Source: an uncultured Verrucomicrobiota bacterium
Lineage (GTDB): Bacteria > Verrucomicrobiota > Kiritimatiellia > CAIVKH01
Direction of reading: 5' to 3'
DNA length: 64,000 bases
NCBI GenBank assembly: GCA_937996795.1
Contig: CALKUH010000040.1
Coordinates: 62,001 to 126,000 of the forward strand
In this document: positions 1 through 7,705 of the stretch, piece after piece
Position numbering within the stretch: the first letter of the stretch is position 1
Layout of the letters: each line of letters opens with the position of its first letter
Position numbers and translations under genes: made by a program
Notes under the pieces: model-generated
Told to the model about the DNA's origin: nothing
What the model saw: the letters and a program-made list of their open reading frames with translations, nothing else
The model's database searches: none

Positions 1-1
1 G

Positions 2-91
2 CAGGGCGTCGAGGTGGTCGACCGAATCCTTGATGGCGCGACTGAAGTCACCCTGCCCACCCCCAACATCGTCAATGCCGGCAAACGCTGA
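2..91 (+). CDS. C-terminal end of an unidentified protein (partial)
   Basis: An open plus-strand frame enters from the left edge and ends at a TGA at 89-91, giving the last 29 residues of a protein that finishes NIVNAGKR. The reading frame converges tail-to-tail with the flavoprotein gene that ends at 97, which leaves only five bases between the two stops. The fragment is too short to identify, and no domain can be named. It could also be a chance open frame at the window edge, because 30 codons without a stop is not rare in GC-rich DNA. Confidence 0.35.
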   Translation, partial: QGVEVVDRILDGATEVTLPTPNIVNAGKR

Positions 92-96
92 CACGC

Positions 97-1386
97 TCAT
101 TCGTTAAGCGCTTGTAGACGATCCGCCAAATCGCGCCCCGCGGAAAACGCCTGGTCGGACCAGATGTATTTCCACCGCCCGAACAGGCCGGCCGGGTGCA
201 CGCCGCGCTCTTCGAACCACGCCGTGATCAGGTCGGCGCGCGCCTGGCGGTCCGCCAGTGGAATGGGATACGCGTGCCGCACGATGACGTGGTCCGCTGA
301 CAACACGTCGCGATCCGGATCGAAGCGGAGGAGTTCCGCCATGTCGCACACGGCCTTGCGCTTCTGCCGCTCGACATCGAACTGTTCGTCATCCCGCACA
401 AAGAGTTCCGTCTGCAACGCCGTCGTTCCCGCGGGCACGCTCTCCGGCGCGACGTTGCTCGTCACCTTCACGCGCGAGACATCGATCTCCTTGTCATAGA
501 TGTAGAACCAGTGGTAGGGCGACAATTTGGGCTTGTTGACCACGAGGTTGACGCCCATCAGCTGCGTGCAGCGGAGACCACGCGCCGCCTCGCGCAACGC
601 GTCCGGCGCATCGGTCGTGATGTCGACGAGCGTATTCAGCGGAATCGTGCTGACGAGCTGGTTGAAGCCGGCCGTTGTCCCGTCCGCGAACCGCACCTCG
701 CGCGCGCGCAAGTCCACGCGCACGGCGCGCTTGCCCAGCCGAACCTCGACGCCGTCGTAAAGCCCGCGGAAAAAGGCGAAGAAGCCGCCGCGCTTCGGAT
801 AATGGAACAGCGAGAACACCGACTGCTTTTCATCCAGCGGTGCGATGGCGCCGTGCACGATGCGCGACAACTGCGAGGGCAGCAGGCGGCCCGCCAGCCA
901 GTCGGTGCCCATCGCCGCCATCGGCGTGCGCCAGTATTTGTCGGTATACTCGCGATAGAACTGATCGGTGAGGAAGTCGCCGTACTGGAACCGGCACCAC
1001 TCCTCGTAATGCGCGGGCGTCCTGCCCTGATGCGCCACCTGTGCGGTCACCAGGTCGTCCAGCGCGCGGATGCGCAGGTCGGGCGGCAAATCGCGCAGGT
1101 GGTTTTGGACGGGGTACGTCATCCAGTGGCCGTGCCAGTAGCTTGCCACGCGGCTTTGCGTGATGCGGTTCACCGCGCCCGCCTGCGCGTAGAGCAGCTT
1201 CAGCCACGCCTCATCTTTTGCGTGGCAGATGTGCGCACCTTCGTCGAAGTGCAGCCCGCCCTGCGGATGCGAATACGCGTGCCCGCCGACATGGTCCAGC
1301 GCCTCGCACACCATCGCACCCTTCAGCCGCCGCGCGCACCCCAGCCCCGTAAGGCCGGCGCCCAGAATGAGGGTTTGGCTCATCAT
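97..1386 (-). CDS. FAD-dependent amine oxidase / UDP-galactopyranose mutase-like oxidoreductase
   Basis: The 429-residue protein starts with a dinucleotide-binding fold: after MMSQ comes LILGAGLTGLGC (GxGxxG near residues 9-14), then an acidic strand end and GGHAYSH, the usual FAD-contact pattern of the amine-oxidase/protoporphyrinogen-oxidase superfamily. The family includes UDP-galactopyranose mutase and sugar-cluster desaturases. The start is set by an ATGA overlap with the stop of the upstream small gene and a GGAG six bases before the ATG at 1386; a longer GTG/ATG extension to 1476 would run through that gene. It is the last gene of the rfbG-rfbF run. A sugar-nucleotide oxidoreductase role is likely from context, but the substrate cannot be read from the sequence. 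Confidence 0.75.
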   Translation of the reverse strand: MMSQTLILGAGLTGLGCARRLKGAMVCEALDHVGGHAYSHPQGGLHFDEGAHICHAKDEAWLKLLYAQAGAVNRITQSRVASYWHGHWMTYPVQNHLRDLPPDLRIRALDDLVTAQVAHQGRTPAHYEEWCRFQYGDFLTDQFYREYTDKYWRTPMAAMGTDWLAGRLLPSQLSRIVHGAIAPLDEKQSVFSLFHYPKRGGFFAFFRGLYDGVEVRLGKRAVRVDLRAREVRFADGTTAGFNQLVSTIPLNTLVDITTDAPDALREAARGLRCTQLMGVNLVVNKPKLSPYHWFYIYDKEIDVSRVKVTSNVAPESVPAGTTALQTELFVRDDEQFDVERQKRKAVCDMAELLRFDPDRDVLSADHVIVRHAYPIPLADRQARADLITAWFEERGVHPAGLFGRWKYIWSDQAFSAGRDLADRLQALNE

Positions 1387-1580
1387 GCGCTCCGGCGTGC
1401 CGGCTCCTTCGGCTCGGGCGGCACAACGCGCGGCGATGAAAGACGGGAAGCCACATGGGCCGCCTCCTCCAGCCACATCAGGCGTTCCTTAAATGTCAGG
1501 CGGAGCGCGTCGCGAAGATGTTCATCCTCCGCGCGCTGCCACGCATCCGCGGCAAATGAGGGTATGGGCGTCTTGTTCAT
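1383..1580 (-). CDS. Small hypothetical protein paired with a nucleotidyltransferase
   Basis: A 65-residue, charged, probably helical protein (MNKTPIPSFAADAWQRAEDE and then KERLMWLEEAAHVASRL). No domain is recognised. Its ATG overlaps the TGA of the nucleotidyltransferase by 4 bp, and its own TGA overlaps the ATG of the flavoprotein in the same way, so it is very likely translated. Small proteins of this type sit next to pol-beta-fold nucleotidyltransferases in two-gene modules such as HEPN/MNT or AbiEii-like pairs, which suggests an accessory or antitoxin-like partner. This is inference from pairing only. Confidence 0.6.
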   Translation of the reverse strand: MNKTPIPSFAADAWQRAEDEHLRDALRLTFKERLMWLEEAAHVASRLSSPRVVPPEPKEPARRSA

Positions 1581-2086
1581 GAATCTGATGCGTCTCGCTG
1601 GAGCTTTCGCAAGTATAACAAATCCACCTGATCCTTGGGACGGTTCGCGCGCTCTTTCATTTGAAGCAACTCCGCGAGCGGGACCACCCGGATTTCAATG
1701 CCTTCGTCCACTTCGCGCAGTGGAGCCGCGGCATGGACGGCATCAAAATCAAACGGTTCCTGGACAAACACATCAATCGGCGCCGTCCGGTGCGCATCGC
1801 TGATGAGCTGGAACACGACCATTCCCTTTTCATCCATCCAGCGCTTTCGATTCTCCGGCGCCGCAAAGTCGGAAACATCCACGGGCGCCTTGGGGCGATA
1901 CCCCAGATGGCGCAGCGCCTCCAACGCTTTCGCGAGATTATCGGGGTGAAGCTGGATGATGAGGTCGATGTCCATCGTCAACCGCAGATATCCGTGCGCC
2001 ACGACGGCCAATCCGCCGGCGACCAGATACCGCGCGCCACTCGCGTTCAACGCCCGGAAAACGGCTGCGATGCTGTTTTGATTCAT
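1577..2086 (-). CDS. Pol-beta-fold nucleotidyltransferase (AbiEii / DUF6036-like)
   Basis: A 169-residue protein with the minimal nucleotidyltransferase signature: a GG pair at 24-25 (LVAGGLAVVAHG) followed by TMDIDLII, giving the metal-binding D39-x-D41. A third acidic strand follows around PIDVFVQEP. The start is the ATG at 2086, which overlaps the end of the epimerase gene (ATGA); the open frame continues upstream through the epimerase but that extension is arginine-rich shadow sequence. The gene lies inside a sugar-nucleotide operon with a 65-residue partner immediately downstream. Proteins of this kind are toxin or antitoxin components or AMP/nucleotidyl-transfer enzymes; a role in glycan synthesis is not evident. 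Confidence 0.75.
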   Translation of the reverse strand: MNQNSIAAVFRALNASGARYLVAGGLAVVAHGYLRLTMDIDLIIQLHPDNLAKALEALRHLGYRPKAPVDVSDFAAPENRKRWMDEKGMVVFQLISDAHRTAPIDVFVQEPFDFDAVHAAAPLREVDEGIEIRVVPLAELLQMKERANRPKDQVDLLYLRKLQRDASDS

Positions 2087-2976
2087 GAGGGCGCTCCCGT
2101 GGCGCACACCTGCGCGATGCCTTCCTGCCAGCCGGTGCGCGCGCGCCAGCCGAGCAGGGACTCGGCGCGGCGCGTGTCGGCGACCTGCAGGTCGGGTTCG
2201 CCGGGACGACGGGGGCGCGCGCCAAGATGGAAACACGACTCGGCATCGAATGCGCGCGCGATGGTGGTCAACACGTCCGCGACGGCCACGCCCTCTCCGC
2301 GTCCCAGGTTGAGGGGCTCCACACCCGGGAACGGGACGCCGGCGGCGCGGACCACGGCATCGGCGACATCCGCTACATGCACGAAATCGCGACGTTGCAA
2401 CCCATCGGTGAATTCCGCCCGCTCGCGGCGGCGCGCGCGCTCGACGGCATACGGAATCATCATCTCGCCGCGCTGGCCGGGGCCATAAATAATGAACGGA
2501 CGCAGCCAAGCCACGGGCACGCCGCTGCGCGCGCCCCACGCCACCGCCAGGTCATAGGCGGCGCGCTTCGCCCACCCATACGGGGAAAGCGGCGGCACCG
2601 GCGCGGTCGTTTCGCGCAACATACCCTCCGCGCCTCCGTATTCCTCCGCGGATCCCATCGCGACAACACGTGCAACGCCATGCGTCGCGGCATGATCCAG
2701 CAGCGCCGCGAATTGGCGCAGCGCTTCGGCCTGCACCGCGAACCCGAGATGGCGGCGCATATCCCACGCCAAGTGCACCAGCACCGCGCCAGATTGGCCG
2801 GCAAACACCGCGCTGGCATCGCCCAGATCGGATTCCACATGGCGTACACCGGGCAGCGGTGCGCCTGCGTGAGCGACGCGGTCCACCGCGACGACGGAAT
2901 GTCCGGCGCCGGCCAACGCCGCAACAACCGCGCGCCCCAGAAAACCTTCAGACCCGGTGACGATAACGGTTTTCAT
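2083..2976 (-). CDS. NAD-dependent sugar-nucleotide epimerase/reductase (extended SDR)
   Basis: A 297-residue extended short-chain dehydrogenase. TGSEGFLG at 7-14 is the NAD(P) GxxGxxG loop, S109 lies in the MGSAEEY segment, and Y133-x-x-x-K137 is the catalytic pair (SPYGWAKRA). It follows rfbG and rfbF directly, so the natural expectation is a reductase or epimerase acting on CDP-4-keto-6-deoxyglucose, as CDP-abequose or CDP-paratose synthases do. No rfbH dehydrase is present, so a 3,6-dideoxy sugar is not assured. The start at 2976 is chosen because MKTVIVTG is a classic SDR N-terminus. The 3' end overlaps the nucleotidyltransferase by 4 bp. Confidence 0.8.
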   Translation of the reverse strand: MKTVIVTGSEGFLGRAVVAALAGAGHSVVAVDRVAHAGAPLPGVRHVESDLGDASAVFAGQSGAVLVHLAWDMRRHLGFAVQAEALRQFAALLDHAATHGVARVVAMGSAEEYGGAEGMLRETTAPVPPLSPYGWAKRAAYDLAVAWGARSGVPVAWLRPFIIYGPGQRGEMMIPYAVERARRRERAEFTDGLQRRDFVHVADVADAVVRAAGVPFPGVEPLNLGRGEGVAVADVLTTIARAFDAESCFHLGARPRRPGEPDLQVADTRRAESLLGWRARTGWQEGIAQVCATGAPS

Positions 2977-3051
2977 TGCGTTGTGTTTGGCAGGGCGGCT
3001 TGGCCCAAGCCGCCGTTCGTTATCCGGCGCGTTCGACCAACGCACCCCACC

Positions 3052-3855
3052 TTACCACCGCGCCCACGGCGCCTTGCCGCTCTCGTAAATCTTTTCCAGC
3101 GTCTCGCGGTCGCGCAGCGTGTCCATGCACTGCCAGAAGCCCTCGTGCTTGTAGGCGGCGAGTTGGCCGTCGCGCGCGAGTTGTGTCAGCGGCGCCGACT
3201 CAAGGCTGTAATTCTCGTGCGCGGGGAGCCGGTCGAGGAATCCGCGGCGGAACATGAAGTATCCGCCGTTGATGAAGTCGTGATGCAACGGCTCCTTCTC
3301 CTGGAACGACTTCACCGTGGCCGCCGCGTCGATTTCGAGCGTGCCGAAGCGCGAGGGCGGATGCACCGCCGCGATGGTCCCGAGCTTGTTGTGGCCCAGA
3401 TGGAACGCGAGTTCCTTGTGCAGGTCGATGTCGCACAGCCCGTCACCGTAGGTCAGGCAGAAATGCGGCGCGTCAATCCGGTCCGCCACGAGTTTCAATC
3501 GCGTGCCCGTCAGGCTGTTCTCGCCCGTTTCCACGAGCGACAATTCCCAGTCCGGCGCTTTTTCCGCATCGTAGGTGAATTCGCCCGTGCGGCTCTTCAC
3601 CGTCACGCTGGACGTGTGTTTTAACACGTTGAGGAAATAGTCCTTAATGACGTAGCCCTTGTAACCCAGGCAGACGATGAATTTCCGGAACCCGAAATGG
3701 CTGTACGTCATCATCAGGTGCCACAGGATCGGTTTGCCGCCAATCGTGACCATCGGCTTCGGAATGACCTGCGTCTCCTCCATCAGCCGGGTGCCGCGCC
3801 CGCCGGCGAGGATGACCACGGGAATATCCGCTGTTTTCACATCCGCTTTGCTCAT
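3052..3855 (-). CDS. rfbF: Glucose-1-phosphate cytidylyltransferase
   Basis: A 267-residue sugar nucleotidyltransferase that makes CDP-glucose from CTP and glucose 1-phosphate. The N-terminus carries VILAGGRGTRL (residues 14-24) and PKPM (32-35), the nucleotide-binding signature. The metal and substrate segments TYGDGLCDIDL and NGGYFMFRRG are typical of the RfbF family, and the length matches. AGGAGG stands seven bases before the ATG at 3855, a strong ribosome site. It lies 25 bp downstream of the CDP-glucose 4,6-dehydratase gene, and the two together produce CDP-4-keto-6-deoxyglucose. Confidence 0.95.
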   Translation of the reverse strand: MSKADVKTADIPVVILAGGRGTRLMEETQVIPKPMVTIGGKPILWHLMMTYSHFGFRKFIVCLGYKGYVIKDYFLNVLKHTSSVTVKSRTGEFTYDAEKAPDWELSLVETGENSLTGTRLKLVADRIDAPHFCLTYGDGLCDIDLHKELAFHLGHNKLGTIAAVHPPSRFGTLEIDAAATVKSFQEKEPLHHDFINGGYFMFRRGFLDRLPAHENYSLESAPLTQLARDGQLAAYKHEGFWQCMDTLRDRETLEKIYESGKAPWARW

Positions 3856-3880
3856 GTGTTCCTCCTAAATTTCAACTCAC

Positions 3881-4987
3881 CTATGCGCCGGCCCAACGGC
3901 AGCCCGTCCGCGCCGCCTCCGACGTGTATGCTGCAATTTCCGATATCATAAACGTCTTCGCGGCCGACGCATCCGACCCGGCGGCGACGAGGGCTTCGTA
4001 GCCCTTCACCGTACGCCGCACGGTTTCCTCGAAATTCCAGACGGGCCGCCAGCCGAGCATGGACGAAGCCTTCTCGATGCTGAGCCGCAGGAAATTCGCC
4101 TCGTGCGGGTGATCGGTGGCCTGGTCCGTCGTCCACGAACCGCGGCCCAGCGTCCGGACGATCGCGTCCGCCAGTTCGCGCACCGTGCGCGCGGCATCCA
4201 GCCCGGGGCCGAAATTCCATCCGTCGCGCACCCACGCCGACTCGCGCTCCAGCAACAGCGCGCCGAGCCACAAATAGCCGGACAGCGGCTCCAGCACATG
4301 CTGCCACGGACGCGTGGCGGCGGGATTGCGGACAAACAGCGGTTTGCCGTTGAGCAGCGTGCGCATCGCGTCCGGCACAATGCGGTCCGCCGCCCAGTCG
4401 CCCGGCCCGATCACGTTGCCCGCCCGCGCGCTGGCCACGGCGACGGGCCCGTTGGGCGGGAAAAACGAGCGCCGGTACGACGCGACCACCAGTTCGGCGG
4501 CGCCTTTCGACATGCTGTACACATCATGCCCGCCCATCGGGTCATTCTCGCGATAGGCATACGGCCACTCGCGATTTTCATAGCACTTGTCGCTGGTCAC
4601 CATCACCACCGCACAAGGGCGCCCGAGACGGCGCACCGCTTCCAGCACATGCACCGATCCCATGATGTTCGTCGCGGCGGTGCCGACCGGATCGTTGTAG
4701 GACGCGCGCACGATGGCCTGCGCGGCCAGATGCAGCACGAGGTCCGGCTTCACCTGCGCCACCACATCGCGCACGAGGTGTTCGTCGCGGATATCGCCGT
4801 CCTGATGGCGGATCTCGCGGCCGACCTGCGCCTGCGTGAACAGCCAGTTTGGCTGTTCCGGCGGCAGCGCAAGGCCATGCACCTCGGCGCCGAGTTGCTT
4901 CAGCCACAACGAAAGCCACGAACCCTTGAACCCGGTATCCCCGGTCAGCAGCACTTTTTTCCCGCGGTAGGCGTTTAGAAACGACAT
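3881..4987 (-). CDS. rfbG: CDP-glucose 4,6-dehydratase
   Basis: A 368-residue extended SDR that converts CDP-glucose to CDP-4-keto-6-deoxy-D-glucose. TGDTGFKGSW (15-24) is the RfbG-type form of the NAD loop. TSDKCYEN follows and Y157-x-x-x-K161 (YSMSK) is the catalytic pair. GAGGAG lies five bases before the ATG at 4987, so this start is preferred to a GTG two codons upstream. It heads the minus-strand run rfbG-rfbF-epimerase, and its start faces the plus-strand glycosyltransferase across about 140 bp, so a promoter for this run should lie in that gap, although none is clear by eye. Confidence 0.95.
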   Translation of the reverse strand: MSFLNAYRGKKVLLTGDTGFKGSWLSLWLKQLGAEVHGLALPPEQPNWLFTQAQVGREIRHQDGDIRDEHLVRDVVAQVKPDLVLHLAAQAIVRASYNDPVGTAATNIMGSVHVLEAVRRLGRPCAVVMVTSDKCYENREWPYAYRENDPMGGHDVYSMSKGAAELVVASYRRSFFPPNGPVAVASARAGNVIGPGDWAADRIVPDAMRTLLNGKPLFVRNPAATRPWQHVLEPLSGYLWLGALLLERESAWVRDGWNFGPGLDAARTVRELADAIVRTLGRGSWTTDQATDHPHEANFLRLSIEKASSMLGWRPVWNFEETVRRTVKGYEALVAAGSDASAAKTFMISEIAAYTSEAARTGCRWAGA

Positions 4988-5087
4988 GGTCACTCCTCAC
5001 TCAAACCGATTCGAGCCGTCGCGAAGATCGCAAATTCGCCCGCGCGATGCACGAGAGAACATGCCCGCCACCCGCACGCGGCGATCC

Positions 5088-5116
5088 TTGATCGTGCCCG
5101 CCGCACGCGGTACCCT
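5088..5116 (+). promoter_or_regulatory. Candidate sigma-70-like promoter of a leaderless gene
   Basis: TTGATC at 5088-5093 and TACCCT at 5111-5116 are separated by 17 bases. Transcription from this pair would begin close to the ATG at 5125, giving a leaderless or nearly leaderless message. That agrees with the absence of a Shine-Dalgarno sequence before the ATG. Only the match to the consensus supports it. Confidence 0.35.
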
Positions 5117-5124
5117 CCGCGGCC

Positions 5125-6072
5125 ATGGAAAACGTGTTGATGATCCTGACAAAGGACCGGCGCGACTGCGTCGGCATGAACCTGCACCTGCACGAGCGCG
5201 GCGGCAGCTTCGAGGTCTTCAACCGCGTGGTCTTCCTGCTGAACGACGTCCATCCGCGCCACATGCGGTTCATCGACGCCTTCATCGAGCGGCATCCGAA
5301 GCTGGCCTGCGACAAGATCATCGGCGACGGCACCCGCCCGCGCGGCATCTCGGCCATGCAGAACCGCTGCATCGAAAAATACCCCGGCTGTTTTTACGCC
5401 AAGACCGACGAGGACGTGTTCGTGCCCCACGGCTGGGCGCGGATGATGCTGGAGGCCTACGAGGCGCACCGGGACCGCGACGACCTCGCGCTCATCACGC
5501 CGCTCCTGCCGAACAACGCCTACGGCTTGCACGTCCTGCTTACCCGCTTCTACCCCGAGTTGCTCGAGGAGCACCGCAGCCGGTTCGGCTGCGATCCCTC
5601 GATCGATCCGACCGGCCTGACCTGGCGCAGCCCGTCCGTCGGGGAATGGGCCTCGCGCCAGTTCCTGAACCTCGCCGAGGCGAACGCGCGTCAGCAAACG
5701 CGAATGGGGGCGGAGCGGTTTCACTACTTTTCGAACTATTTCAGCATCGGCTGCATCGGCTACGATTACCGGCACTGGCAGCAGATGGGCGGCATCCCGT
5801 GGAACGATGAACCGGGCTGGTGCAAATGGATCGAGGACAACCGGAAGACCAACGTGCTCGACTGCCGCCAGATCGCCCTGCACTACACCTTCTTCGTCCA
5901 ACAGGAGTGGCTCGACCGCTCCTCGCTGATCGAAGACCTGCGCGCCACCAACCTGCCCGACACCGTCACGCTCGCCGACCGCCTCCACCTTCACCGCGCC
6001 GCGCGTATCACCCGCCAGGTTCCGGGCATCCTCAAGCGCCGGTGGGCGGCGGTGTCAGCCCGCGGTCGCTGA
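5125..6072 (+). CDS. Glycosyltransferase-like protein (GT-A fold, DxD)
   Basis: A 315-residue soluble protein. It reads MENVLMILTKDR at the start and YAKTDEDVFVPHGW in the middle, in which D95-x-D97 fits the metal and sugar-nucleotide motif of GT-A transferases. W-rich segments (DYRHWQQMGG, WCKWIEDN) follow. I cannot place it in a named CAZy family with confidence. It is the only plus-strand gene in the left 46 kb. It has its own candidate promoter, and its last 41 bases overlap the convergent nucleotidyltransferase gene. This isolation suggests a separately acquired or separately regulated gene. Confidence 0.65.
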   Translation: MENVLMILTKDRRDCVGMNLHLHERGGSFEVFNRVVFLLNDVHPRHMRFIDAFIERHPKLACDKIIGDGTRPRGISAMQNRCIEKYPGCFYAKTDEDVFVPHGWARMMLEAYEAHRDRDDLALITPLLPNNAYGLHVLLTRFYPELLEEHRSRFGCDPSIDPTGLTWRSPSVGEWASRQFLNLAEANARQQTRMGAERFHYFSNYFSIGCIGYDYRHWQQMGGIPWNDEPGWCKWIEDNRKTNVLDCRQIALHYTFFVQQEWLDRSSLIEDLRATNLPDTVTLADRLHLHRAARITRQVPGILKRRWAAVSARGR

Positions 6073-6550
6073 ACCACTTCCTCAAAAAGGACCGGTCCAG
6101 CGCATCCTTCTCGCGATAGGTTTGTTTCGTGAGCCACAGCAGAGATGGCGAAGCAACGGGAATCCGAACCCCATGGATGTCCCGCCAATCAATCATGGTC
6201 TCCGCGCGCGCATAATCAATCCCGCAAGCCGAACCCATCAAATCCACGGTAATTTCATCGTTTACGCGAACCACGACATGTTGGGATACATCCGAATTGC
6301 AAATCTCCCTGCTGGCTTTATCCGGAAGGCATTCCAACGCGATTTTTACCCTGGCAATATTCTCCGTGCTGCTATCAACCAGAAAATCAATGTCGTCCGT
6401 TAGCCGGGTCAACCCGTGTTCAAAAATAGCGAATCCGCCGATCACCACATAGCGCGCCTGTTGTGCATTGAGATGCCTACAGACCAGCAACAGGTCATCC
6501 AAGGTCGGCGGGCGCGTGTTTAGCGATTCGCCTGATGGTTCGTCTGCCAT
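6032..6550 (-). CDS. Pol-beta-fold nucleotidyltransferase (AbiEii / DUF6036-like), second copy
   Basis: A 172-residue protein of the same type as the enzyme at 1577-2086. GG at 38-39 (VVIGGFAIFEHG) and D53-x-D55 (TDDIDFLVD) form the metal site, and EITVDLMG supplies a third acidic strand. AGAGG lies about eight bases before the ATG at 6550. The start sits 31 bp inside the preceding small gene, so the two are probably coupled. The tail overlaps the convergent glycosyltransferase. GC content around this module is visibly lower than in the neighbouring genes, which fits a mobile accessory module. An aminoglycoside- or tRNA-directed activity cannot be read from the sequence. Confidence 0.7.
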   Translation of the reverse strand: MADEPSGESLNTRPPTLDDLLLVCRHLNAQQARYVVIGGFAIFEHGLTRLTDDIDFLVDSSTENIARVKIALECLPDKASREICNSDVSQHVVVRVNDEITVDLMGSACGIDYARAETMIDWRDIHGVRIPVASPSLLWLTKQTYREKDALDRSFLRKWFSDRGLTPPPTGA

Positions 6551-6744
6551 GGATTGGCCTCTTCATGGGAGGAAAATCGAAACACACCCTTGGGACGCCC
6601 GGGAATACGAATCCCCCGATCCGCACCCATGCGGAGAAATCCCGCTCCACGCTCCAAATTGACCACGCCGGCCCGACGTCGCCCGACCACCTTGCGAGGC
6701 TCTTCGACCCACTGTTCGGAGGTTTCTCTCACCTTCATGTTCAT
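6520..6744 (-). CDS. Small hypothetical protein preceding a nucleotidyltransferase
   Basis: A 74-residue basic protein beginning MNMKVRETSEQWVEEPRKVV, rich in Arg and Gly (RMGADRGIRIPGRPKGV). The open frame extends further upstream but that part looks like shadow sequence; ATGs at 6744 and 6738 are the plausible starts. It overlaps the nucleotidyltransferase start by 31 bp. The arrangement mirrors the 65-residue/nucleotidyltransferase pair at 1.4-2.1 kb, although the order is reversed and the small proteins are unrelated by eye. Possible DNA-binding antitoxin-like partner, by context only. Confidence 0.5.
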   Translation of the reverse strand: MNMKVRETSEQWVEEPRKVVGRRRAGVVNLERGAGFLRMGADRGIRIPGRPKGVFRFSSHEEANPWQTNHQANR

Positions 6745-6781
6745 GGTTTTAGGATGGGCTATAACAGAGTAGTTCACAAGC

Positions 6782-7705
6782 TCAGGAAGTCGCGAACCCC
6801 TGCCCCAGCAATCCGCGCACGACTGATTTGGCCGCCGCGGCGTACAGCCCTCGAGACAAGGGTGCGTAGCGCAACCCGCGCCGCACAAAATGCAGCGCGC
6901 GTCCCGGGCGGCCCTGGTGGCGGTGATGCTCCGCGTTCGTCGCGTAGGCGCGCGCGATGATCCGGCGGACGTCGCCGTGCGCGACGAGCCCTTCCCAGTA
7001 GCGGCTCCGATAGACGCGCTCCAATTCGTTGACGTCCTCCGGCGTCCACTGCCAGTTCTGGCGGCTCATGCTCTGCGACCAGCGCCGGTACGACCCCAGC
7101 ACCTCGGGGATGAAGCCAAATCCCGCCGGGTACCTTCGAAGAATGAGCAGCAGCGTCTCGATATCCGTGTTCGAGAAATGCATGCCGTGCTCGCGCTGGG
7201 CGTCGAGCCAGACCTGCGGACGAACGACGATGGAACTGATCGTGACAAAACAATGCTCCAGCAGCTCGCGCGCGCACGGCCCGGTCGGCGGGATGCGACC
7301 TTCATGACGGATCTCCTGCACGCGTCCGTTCTCATCAATCACATTCACATAGGTGTGGCTGAGCGGCAGCTCGGGCCGCGCCTCCATGAGCGCGACCTGT
7401 TTCTCCAGCTTGTCCGGCGTCCAGAGGTCGTCCTGGTCGATAAACGCGCAATACGCGCCGCGCGCCATCGCAATCGCGTCGCACCGCGTCCGGTCGCACA
7501 CGCCGGAATTCGTGTCGCGCCGTTTGAAGACAATCCGGTCGCCGTAGGACTGCAGGATGTCTGCGGTATCGTCTTTCGACCGGTCATCGACCACGACGAT
7601 TTCGACATTCGGATAGGTCTGCGCGAACACGCTTTCCAGCGTCTCGCGGATCGTTCGCGCGCCGTTGTAGGTCGGGATGATGACACTGACCAGCGGTGCG
7701 CTCAT
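6782..7705 (-). CDS. Family 2 glycosyltransferase
   Basis: A 307-residue GT2 transferase. VSVIIPTYNGARTI opens the GT-A fold, VVVDDRSKDDT follows, and FIDQDDLWTP carries the DxD-type metal site. The catalytic region ends near residue 200 and an Arg-rich helical tail (GRALHFVRRGLRY) follows, as is common in membrane-associated sugar transferases. It has an ATGA overlap with the GT4 gene upstream, which fixes the start at 7705 within a much longer open frame. It probably adds one residue of the surface glycan repeat; donor and linkage cannot be read. Confidence 0.9.
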   Translation of the reverse strand: MSAPLVSVIIPTYNGARTIRETLESVFAQTYPNVEIVVVDDRSKDDTADILQSYGDRIVFKRRDTNSGVCDRTRCDAIAMARGAYCAFIDQDDLWTPDKLEKQVALMEARPELPLSHTYVNVIDENGRVQEIRHEGRIPPTGPCARELLEHCFVTISSIVVRPQVWLDAQREHGMHFSNTDIETLLLILRRYPAGFGFIPEVLGSYRRWSQSMSRQNWQWTPEDVNELERVYRSRYWEGLVAHGDVRRIIARAYATNAEHHRHQGRPGRALHFVRRGLRYAPLSRGLYAAAAKSVVRGLLGQGFATS

